From positions 1 through 6,612 of the forward strand of contig CALARM010000634.1 in NCBI GenBank assembly GCA_937888925.1: DNA of 6,612 nt, read 5' to 3'. Under the pieces are notes generated by a model. The model saw only the letters and a program-made list of their open reading frames with translations, was not told where the DNA came from and made no database searches. Of this stretch, positions 1-4,534 are shown piece after piece; positions within the stretch are counted from its first letter, which is position 1, and the number at the start of each line of letters is the position of its first letter. The position numbers and the translations under genes were made by a program. Source of the DNA: an uncultured Synergistia bacterium (GTDB lineage: Bacteria; Eremiobacterota; SpSt-956; JAKJGF01).

Positions 1-1
1 A

Positions 2-265
2 GATATTGAAATAGAAATTTCAGTAATGACTCCTTTAAGACCTGTTAAAAATATAGAAGAAATTCAGGTAGGAACTCATGGGCTCTATATTAAAAACGGT
101 TATTACCGGGGAGTGCTTCTCCCTCAGGTGGCAACAGAGTATGGCTGGGATAGAAAAACTTTCCTTGAACAGGTATCCAGAAAAGCAGGAATGAATAGAA
201 ATGGCTGGGAAGATAAAAATTCTGTAATCTATATTTTCAGTGCCCAGATTTTCCATGAAGATTAA
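2..265 (+). CDS. amrA: AmmeMemoRadiSam system protein A (AMMECR1 domain), C-terminal part
   Basis: The reading frame is open from base 2, so the true start lies upstream; 87 residues remain. They match the C-terminal half of the AMMECR1 domain: an 'IEIS' strand followed by 'TPLRPV', then 'EIQVGTHGLYI', the signature 'RGVLLPQVA' with 'YGWD' after it, 'FLEQVSRKAGM', and the final strand 'IYIFSAQIFHE'. AMMECR1 proteins are usually about 180 residues, so roughly half is missing only because of the window edge. The family is encoded with a MEMO-like protein (AmrB) and a radical SAM enzyme (AmrS); the AmrS gene is present downstream at 2057. I know of no settled biochemical reaction for AMMECR1, so none is given. 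A MEMO-family gene is not in this window and could lie upstream. An internal ATG at 26 is not the start, because domain sequence precedes it. Confidence 0.93.
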   Translation, partial: DIEIEISVMTPLRPVKNIEEIQVGTHGLYIKNGYYRGVLLPQVATEYGWDRKTFLEQVSRKAGMNRNGWEDKNSVIYIFSAQIFHED

Positions 266-266
266 A

Positions 267-326
267 CATGACTTCCGTCATGGACATAATAATCCCTGCG
301 TGATGCATGAGACGTTACGCGTCACG
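267..326. repeat. Heptamer-phased palindromic spacer element 1 after amrA
   Basis: Two inverted repeats lie just after the amrA stop. The first is perfect: CATGAC (267-272), loop TTCC, GTCATG (277-282). The second pairs CGTGATGC (299-306) with GCGTCACG (319-326), eight pairs with one G-U, around a 12-nt loop. Bases 299-326 also divide into four related 7-mers, CGTGATG, CATGAGA, CGTTACG and CGTCACG. The second hairpin is followed by ATTTTAT, so it could also act as a weak intrinsic terminator for amrA. An alternative hairpin, GACG (311-314) with CGTC (320-323), competes for the same bases. The 7-bp phasing is seen directly; membership in a genome-wide repeat family is inferred. Confidence 0.55.
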
Positions 327-343
327 ATTTTATAAACAAACCA

Positions 344-350
344 AGAAAGG
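344..350 (+). promoter_or_regulatory. Ribosome binding site for the exported zinc-ribbon gene
   Basis: AGAAAGG lies 9 bases before the ATG at 360, a good Shine-Dalgarno match at normal spacing. It supports that ATG, which also places a complete signal peptide at the protein's N-terminus. Confidence 0.7.
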
Positions 351-359
351 ACGAAAACA

Positions 360-953
360 ATGAAAAGATTATTACCTGTATGTCTGTTAAGTTTATTATT
401 CATATTATTTATGTCTTATATGCCCCTTTCTGAAGCTAAAAATCAAACGCCAACACCTGACCCCAAGGGACCGCCATCAGCCGATACGGGAAACCCTAAA
501 TTAAATACTTTTGCAGTTACTGTTATAGATATAAAAAATCAAAAAGCTCTTATGTATGATGTGACATGTGGCCTGGGTATTGAAAAGTTCCAGGAATTTC
601 ACGGTCATCGCGGAGCCAGTGAAATAATAGTACCTTTTGGGAAAGTAAAAAGTGTTGAAGTTACAGGGAAAACCACTGCTGCTTCAGATTTATATGCATC
701 AAATCCCTATGTAAATACAATATTTCACCTCACAGACGGCCACAGCATAAATGTAGAAATACCTGCGAAATTATTATGGCGCGGGAAAACTGCCTTCGGA
801 GAAATGAGTGTGGAAACTCAAAATATAAAAGTCATAACATTTCATCATGAAGGTGTAGCTTTAAGATGTCCGAAATGTGGAGAGATATTTCATATAGAAG
901 GTTTTCAATTCTGTCCCTATGACGGGAAAAAACTTGACGAAGTTATAGAGTAA
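360..953 (+). CDS. Exported hypothetical protein with C-terminal zinc ribbon
   Basis: The 197-residue product starts with a Sec-type signal peptide: MKR, a hydrophobic core to about residue 22, and a likely cleavage after S-E-A at 24-26. A Pro-rich linker (30-47) follows. Residues 50-162 look like a small beta-rich domain with a repeated pattern: 'IIVPFGKVKSVEV' (89-101) and the later 'GEMSVETQNIKVITF' (147-161), both short strands with similar spacing. The C-terminus is a zinc ribbon: CPKCG (170-174), then FCPYDGKKL (184-192). Only three Cys are present (170, 173, 185), with Asp188 where a fourth Cys often sits. Many 'FCPxDG' ribbons share this form, and His178 might help bind metal. The gene lies between amrA and the BMP gene, 22 bp before the latter, probably co-transcribed with it. 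I do not recognise a named family, and the function is unknown. A zinc ribbon on an exported protein is uncommon. Confidence 0.8.
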   Translation: MKRLLPVCLLSLLFILFMSYMPLSEAKNQTPTPDPKGPPSADTGNPKLNTFAVTVIDIKNQKALMYDVTCGLGIEKFQEFHGHRGASEIIVPFGKVKSVEVTGKTTAASDLYASNPYVNTIFHLTDGHSINVEIPAKLLWRGKTAFGEMSVETQNIKVITFHHEGVALRCPKCGEIFHIEGFQFCPYDGKKLDEVIE

Positions 954-955
954 CC

Positions 956-966
956 AGGAAAGGAAG
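956..966 (+). promoter_or_regulatory. Strong ribosome binding site deciding a TTG start
   Basis: AGGAAAGGAAG ends 9 bases before TTG at 976. No in-frame ATG precedes the signal sequence, and the hydrophobic leader begins right after the TTG. This purine-rich site is therefore the main support for a non-ATG start. Confidence 0.75.
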
Positions 967-975
967 TGCTTTAAC

Positions 976-1971
976 TTGTATTTTTCTAATAAACGTATCC
1001 TATCTGTAGTAATTATTTTACTTTTCGTAACATTAATTTCAAACATAGCTTTTTGCAATGAAAAAAATAAGGTTACTATAGGTATAGTAATGCCTGTAGG
1101 AGGCTCAGGAGATTTATCCTTTGAATGGACAGCTACAGAAGGGCTGGCAAGGATTAATCAGGAAATAGATGGAATAAATATTTTAACGAAAGAACCGATG
1201 AAGGTTGACGTATTAAAAAATTATTATGAAGATCTTATAAGCCAGGGAGTAAAATTAATCATAGGGATTGGCTTTTTTCAGGAGGAAGCTCTGAAAGAAG
1301 TGGCAAAGGAGCATCCGGATGTCACCTTTGCAATCATAGATGCTTCAGTTGACCTGCCCAATGTAACATCTGTTATATTCAGAGAAGATGAAGGGTCTTT
1401 TCTTGTCGGATGCAGTGCAGCTATGGTAACCAGAACAGGTAAAATAGGTTTTATAGGCGGTATGAAGAGCGATATAATAGATAAATTCAAAAAAGGTTAT
1501 GAAGAAGGTGCAAAATATATAAAACCTGATGTGGCTATAGAGACAAAATATATCGGAGACACTGAAGAGGCATTTTCCTCACCGGATCTTGGTAAAAAAA
1601 TTGCCAAGGATATGTATAATAATGATATTGATGTCATATTTGCTGCAGCAGGTGGTTCCGGTCTTGGAGTCATAGAAACTGCAAGGATAAGAAATAAATA
1701 TTGTATAGGCGTTGATGCAGATCAGGATTACATTGCGCCGGGAAATGTAATAACCAGTATGATGAAAAGAGTTGATAATGCCTTATTTGTTATAGTTAAA
1801 GACTATATGGATAACAAATTCAAAGCCGGCACAATAGTAATGGGTTTGAAAGAAAACGGAGTAAGTCTTACAGAATTCAAATATTCACAGGATCTTCTTA
1901 CAAAAGAACAGTTTGAAAAACTGGATGCAATAAAACAGGATCTAATTGATGGTAAAATTGTTATAAAATAA
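976..1971 (+). CDS. BMP family (PnrA-like) extracytoplasmic substrate-binding protein
   Basis: The 331-residue product is a periplasmic-binding-type protein of the basic membrane protein (BMP, PF02608) family. Characterised members bind purine or pyrimidine nucleosides for ABC import. Hallmarks in order: 'TIGIVMP' first strand (34-40), 'GDLSF' (45-49, usually GDxSFN; here the Asn is Glu50), 'FAIIDAS' (118-124), 'FREDEGSFLVG' (136-145), 'GFIGGM' (158-163), 'AAAGGSGLGV' (223-232), 'IGVDADQ' (244-250) and 'TSMMKRVD' (260-267). Length is usual for the family. The N-terminus (1-27) is a signal sequence ending I-A-F-C-N. A Cys is present, but Phe at -1 is poor for a lipobox, so it may be a relaxed lipoprotein site or a Sec cleavage site. 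The start is TTG. No ABC permease or ATPase gene is near, so it is an orphan binding protein here. Ligand is inferred from family only. Confidence 0.9.
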   Translation: MYFSNKRILSVVIILLFVTLISNIAFCNEKNKVTIGIVMPVGGSGDLSFEWTATEGLARINQEIDGINILTKEPMKVDVLKNYYEDLISQGVKLIIGIGFFQEEALKEVAKEHPDVTFAIIDASVDLPNVTSVIFREDEGSFLVGCSAAMVTRTGKIGFIGGMKSDIIDKFKKGYEEGAKYIKPDVAIETKYIGDTEEAFSSPDLGKKIAKDMYNNDIDVIFAAAGGSGLGVIETARIRNKYCIGVDADQDYIAPGNVITSMMKRVDNALFVIVKDYMDNKFKAGTIVMGLKENGVSLTEFKYSQDLLTKEQFEKLDAIKQDLIDGKIVIK

Positions 1972-2042
1972 GTGAGTAGTGAGTGGTGGATAGTAAGTGG
2001 GAATAATCCTGTATCCCTGCTACTCATCACTCATTGCTTTTT
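1971..2042 (+). terminator. Long imperfect hairpin with T-tract; heptamer-phased spacer element 2
   Basis: Right after the BMP stop codon, bases 1971-1987 pair with 2019-2035, 16 of 17 positions, counting several G-U pairs and one A-C mismatch. GGATA (1988-1992) and TATCC (2012-2016) extend the stem. TTTTT at 2038-2042 follows, giving the form of an intrinsic terminator on the plus strand. The left arm is built of 7-mers: GTGAGTA, GTGAGTG, GTGGATA, GTAAGTG. The right arm read on the minus strand gives ATGAGTG and ATGAGTA. The T-tract abuts the amrS ribosome binding site, so the hairpin could terminate, attenuate or protect the transcript rather than simply end it. Confidence 0.6.
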
Positions 2043-2047
2043 GAGGG
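2043..2047 (+). promoter_or_regulatory. Ribosome binding site for amrS
   Basis: GAGGG lies 9 bases before the ATG at 2057. It directly follows the T-tract of the upstream hairpin, leaving no room for a promoter between hairpin and gene. This supports the 2057 start, which gives the twin-arginine-like leader. Confidence 0.7.
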
Positions 2048-2056
2048 ATCTGATTT

Positions 2057-3175
2057 ATGAAAAAACTCAGCAGAAGAGAACTTATAAAACATATTATCTG
2101 CGGAAGTGGAGCATGTATTCTGCATGCACCTCTGACAGGTATTCTGGCCGGGAATGAAAATCTTTTTATAACAGAGGCAATGCACTACGAAAAAAATAAA
2201 AATGGAAAAGTTACCTGTACACTTTGCCCGAATGAATGTTCCATAAAAAATCGTAAGAGAGGTACCTGTAAAACAAGAGAAAACAGAGATGGCATACTCA
2301 AAAGCCTCGTTTATTCCAGAGCATCTTCCATACATATAGATCCTATAGAAAAAAAACCACTGTTTCATTATCTGCCAGGAACGAAATCCTTTTCACTTGG
2401 TACGGCAGGTTGTAATTTCACCTGTAAATTCTGTCAGAACTGGGAAATTTCTCAGTTCACACCGGAAGAAGTAGATAGTATCTACCTGCCTCCTGAAGAG
2501 ATTATCAAAAATGCCAGAAAAGAACACTGTACAACAGTGTCATGCACTTATAACGAACCTGTTATATTTTACGAATATCTTTATAAAATAGCAAAAACAG
2601 GTAAAGATAGCAGCATAAAAACTGTTATGATTTCAAACGGTTATATAAATGAAAAACCCATGAAGGAACTCTGTAAATATCTTGGCGCTGTAAAAATAGA
2701 TTTAAAAGCTTTCAGCAACAAATTTTACAGTGATATATGCGGAGGCGAACTGGAACCTGTATTAAAGACACTGAAGCTTTTGAAATCAGAAGGAATGTGG
2801 TTTGAAATCGTAGTGCTTGTTATACCGGCTCTCAATGACAGTATAACAGAAATTAAATCTATGGCTACATGGATAAAAAATAATTTAGGCGCTGATGTTC
2901 CTTTACATTTCTCCCGTTTTCATCCTATTTACAAAATGAAAAATCTGCCTTCCACTCCTGTAAAAACCCTTGAACAGGCAAGGGATACTGCTTTAAAAGC
3001 AGGGCTTCATTATGTTTATATAGGAAATGTGCCGGGTCATGCCGGTGAAAACACATACTGTCCGGGATGCAAAAAACTTCTTATACAGCGTATAGGCTTT
3101 GAAATAATAAAAAAGTCCTTAAAAGATGGGAAATGCCCGTCATGTTCTTACAGGATTGCAGGTATATGGAGTTGA
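2057..3175 (+). CDS. amrS: AmmeMemoRadiSam system radical SAM enzyme with Tat-like leader
   Basis: The 372-residue product is a radical SAM protein of the AmrS type. An N-terminal Cys site comes first (C54, C57, C61, C71: 'CTLCPNEC' and 'GTC'), then the family block 'IDPIEKKPLFHYLPG' (94-108). The [4Fe-4S]/SAM motif is C119-N-F-T-C123-K-F-C126 followed by 'QNW'. The C-terminus has paired Cys motifs, CPGC (335-338) and CPSC (360-363), ending 'IAGIW', as in AmrS relatives. The cluster would reductively cleave S-adenosylmethionine; the substrate is not established. Residues 1-36 are extra: S5-R6-R7-E8-L9-I10-K11 followed by an uncharged stretch resembles a twin-arginine export signal, though His and Cys interrupt it. 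AmmeMemoRadiSam genes usually cluster, and amrA is about 1.8 kb upstream. The stop codon lies inside a palindromic element. Identity is firm; export is uncertain. Confidence 0.95.
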   Translation: MKKLSRRELIKHIICGSGACILHAPLTGILAGNENLFITEAMHYEKNKNGKVTCTLCPNECSIKNRKRGTCKTRENRDGILKSLVYSRASSIHIDPIEKKPLFHYLPGTKSFSLGTAGCNFTCKFCQNWEISQFTPEEVDSIYLPPEEIIKNARKEHCTTVSCTYNEPVIFYEYLYKIAKTGKDSSIKTVMISNGYINEKPMKELCKYLGAVKIDLKAFSNKFYSDICGGELEPVLKTLKLLKSEGMWFEIVVLVIPALNDSITEIKSMATWIKNNLGADVPLHFSRFHPIYKMKNLPSTPVKTLEQARDTALKAGLHYVYIGNVPGHAGENTYCPGCKKLLIQRIGFEIIKKSLKDGKCPSCSYRIAGIWS

Positions 3176-3223
3176 GGGTTTATGGTTGAGAGTTGAAAAT
3201 TAGCCAACCATAAGCTCTAAACT
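3170..3223. terminator. Shared palindrome between convergent genes; heptamer-phased element 3
   Basis: Bases 3170-3188 pair with 3205-3223 at 18 of 19 positions (two G-U pairs, one mismatch) around a 16-nt loop. The amrS stop TGA (3173-3175) is in the left arm. The HEAT-gene stop TAG (minus strand, 3224-3222) overlaps the end of the right arm. The left side is made of 7-mers GTTGAGG, GTTTATG, GTTGAGA, GTTGAAA. The minus strand of the right arm gives GTTTAGA, GCTTATG, GTTGGCT. There is no good T-tract on either strand, so a bidirectional transcript-end hairpin is an inference from position; the repeat structure is directly visible. Confidence 0.6.
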
Positions 3224-4349
3224 ACAAAAGTTCTTTCTGTTTCAATGCAATCTGCGCTCTTTTTCTAACCTGTTTGTCCGGGTCATATTCCGAGATTTGC
3301 TTTAAAATTCCTGTCACATCTGTGTCAGTTATATATCCGAGAGCTTCAACTATACCGCATCTTACATACCAGTTTTCATCATTGAGAGAATTTATAAGTA
3401 TGAGAGAAACATCATTTCCTCCCATCTGTCTCAGGACATCTACAATTTTACGGCGTACCACATAATCACTGTCTTTTTTTAATGTGTCACTTAAAATACC
3501 GACAACTTCCTTATTACCGATTTTTCCGAGAGCTTCCACTGCTTCCCTTCGAACAAATTTATCCTGATCCTGTAAGGCAGCCTTCAGATCAGGCATAACA
3601 TAAGATGTTCCTATTCTGCCGAGGGCTTCCACAGCCTTTCTGCGAACTATATTATCTCCATCCCTGAGACTATCTCTCAAATCTGTTATAACTTCATGAT
3701 TTTTTGTTTTCCCAAGCGCTTCTATAGCATGTCTTCTTGTTTCCAGATCGGCATCTTTAAGAGCATGTTTTAAATCTTCAATGCCGTCAGGACTTTTTAC
3801 CTTCTGTAACATTGAATGAAGTTTTCTATAGAAATCTGTCCTCTCACCTTTTACTGCAACCATTTTATCTTCATATTCCATAATGAATATATCAAATTCT
3901 TCTTTCTTCCTTATGAGACGGTAAAGACTGTTAAGTTTATAAAGAAGATTATAGATTTCTTCTATACCTATGTCAGACATTTTATCTACAGATTGCTCCG
4001 AATTTTCAACTGTTTTTATAATTTTCTTATCTTTTTTCAAAATATCAGACATCTTCAATCCCCCTGTTTCAGCGGAAGAAAGTTTATTTTCCATGTACTG
4101 GCTTACAAGATCAAACATCAATTCCCAGCAGTTATGATTGCCGAAAAACTCGTATATAATCATATCTTCTCCGCTTAAACGCCTTAATTTAAGCTGAAAT
4201 TTTTCTTCTACATGTTCCTCTTTAAATAACCATCTATAACAACTGACATAAAGCTGTTCTATTAAACTCAATAGCAACTGAAAATCCTTAATACTGAGCC
4301 AGTTATAACTGATATATACTTTCATATATTTAGTCACATCATGGTCCAC
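3222..4349 (-). CDS. HEAT-repeat protein with unassigned N-terminal domain
   Basis: The 375-residue product has three parts. Residues about 9-95 form a compact alpha/beta-looking region ('KVYISYNWLSIKDFQLLLSLIEQLY', then 'KLRRLSGEDMIIYEFFG') that I cannot assign. Residues 96-188 are a charged helical linker. Residues 189-375 hold six tandem HEAT/PBS-lyase-type repeats of about 31 residues, starting near 189, 220, 251, 282, 314 and 345. Their core is 'xxLxxxLxDxDxxVRRxAVEALGxIG'; repeats 1-3 are closest to consensus and repeat 6 is the most degenerate. Such arrays form protein-interaction solenoids. PBS-lyase-like HEAT repeats occur widely outside phycobilin enzymes, so no lyase role is implied. 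There is no signal peptide, so it is probably cytoplasmic. The start is GTG at 4349, with GAAAGGATG about 7-10 bases upstream; the first in-frame ATG is codon 9. It converges on amrS and diverges from the peptidase gene. Confidence 0.85.
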   Translation of the reverse strand: MDHDVTKYMKVYISYNWLSIKDFQLLLSLIEQLYVSCYRWLFKEEHVEEKFQLKLRRLSGEDMIIYEFFGNHNCWELMFDLVSQYMENKLSSAETGGLKMSDILKKDKKIIKTVENSEQSVDKMSDIGIEEIYNLLYKLNSLYRLIRKKEEFDIFIMEYEDKMVAVKGERTDFYRKLHSMLQKVKSPDGIEDLKHALKDADLETRRHAIEALGKTKNHEVITDLRDSLRDGDNIVRRKAVEALGRIGTSYVMPDLKAALQDQDKFVRREAVEALGKIGNKEVVGILSDTLKKDSDYVVRRKIVDVLRQMGGNDVSLILINSLNDENWYVRCGIVEALGYITDTDVTGILKQISEYDPDKQVRKRAQIALKQKELL

Positions 4350-4356
4350 ATCGAAT

Positions 4357-4365
4357 CATCCTTTC
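4357..4365 (-). promoter_or_regulatory. Ribosome binding site deciding the GTG start of the HEAT gene
   Basis: On the minus strand GAAAGGATG precedes GTG (4349-4347) by 7 bases. The next in-frame ATG (codon 9, 4325-4323) has no purine-rich site at good spacing, so GTG is preferred. An out-of-frame ATG overlaps the GTG and runs only six codons including its stop. Confidence 0.55.
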
Positions 4366-4452
4366 ACGATGAAAACTTATTTCTTTCATAAGATTTATAA
4401 ATATTATAAAACAAATAATACAAAAAAAGAAGTATGTATAAAATATTTCAAA

Positions 4453-4474
4453 GAAGGTGAAAGTTAATATGTAA
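4453..4474 (+). other. Possible start-stop minimal ORF (ATG-TAA) with a ribosome binding site
   Basis: GAAGGTG (4453-4459) is a better Shine-Dalgarno match than the one before the peptidase start. It sits 9 bases before ATG (4469-4471), which is followed at once by TAA (4472-4474). This is either a chance match, the remnant of a former gene start, or a start-stop element that could affect ribosomes on the leader. It would be transcribed only if the promoter lies upstream of 4453, for example near TATAAA at 4437. Confidence 0.25.
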
Positions 4475-4498
4475 AGAATATAAAGAATATAATAGATA
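4472..4498. repeat. Tandem 9-bp direct repeat in the divergent promoter region
   Basis: TAAAGAATA occurs twice in tandem (4472-4480 and 4481-4489), and TAATAGATA (4490-4498) is a degenerate third copy. The TATAAT candidate overlaps the junction of copies two and three. It may be simple slippage in AT-rich DNA. Confidence 0.6.
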
Positions 4499-4517
4499 AA
4501 AGCTATGAGAGCATAAT

Positions 4518-4525
4518 AGAAGTGA
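4518..4525 (+). promoter_or_regulatory. Weak ribosome binding site for the peptidase gene
   Basis: AGAAGTGA precedes the ATG at 4535 by 9 bases. A TGA in frame at 4523-4525 blocks any longer reading, and the signal peptide begins at the ATG, so this start is secure despite the imperfect site. Confidence 0.45.
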
Positions 4526-4534
4526 AACGTTCAT

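Larger units (their letters stand above)
4366..4534. promoter_or_regulatory. AT-rich divergent intergenic promoter region
   Basis: This spacer must serve both the HEAT gene (minus) and the peptidase operon (plus). On the plus strand there is a perfect TATAAT at 4488-4493, with TTAATA (4464-4469, four of six matches to TTGACA) 18 bases upstream and 41 bases to the peptidase ATG. On the minus strand TATAAT is at 4408-4403, with no convincing -35. The region is so AT-rich that chance matches are expected, so both are candidates only. No clear operator palindrome was seen. Confidence 0.4.

Noticed and set aside
331..336. TATAAA as a possible -10 box for the zinc-ribbon gene.
   Set aside because: No acceptable -35 lies 16-18 bases upstream, and it falls in the tail of the hairpin, so it cannot be told from chance in this AT-rich DNA.
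976..1971. Possible sugar- or branched-amino-acid-binding protein instead of BMP family.
   Set aside because: The ordered set GDLSF, GFIGGM, AAAGGSGLGV, IGVDADQ and SMMKRVD is specific to the BMP family.
1972..2157. A GTG-initiated plus-strand frame right after the BMP gene.
   Set aside because: Its first part is the palindromic hairpin and the rest overlaps amrS in another frame; there is no proper ribosome binding site.
2027..2368. A 113-codon minus-strand open frame.
   Set aside because: It is antisense to the well-supported start of amrS and has no family signature.
3222..3780. Regularly spaced similar DNA segments resembling a repeat array.
   Set aside because: The spacing is about 93 bp and the similarity follows the codons of the HEAT repeats, so it is protein-level repetition and not CRISPR or a DNA repeat element.
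3816..4178. A 120-codon plus-strand open frame.
   Set aside because: It lies wholly antisense to the HEAT-repeat gene, has Phe/Ile-rich composition typical of the complement of Lys/Glu codons, and no recognisable domain.
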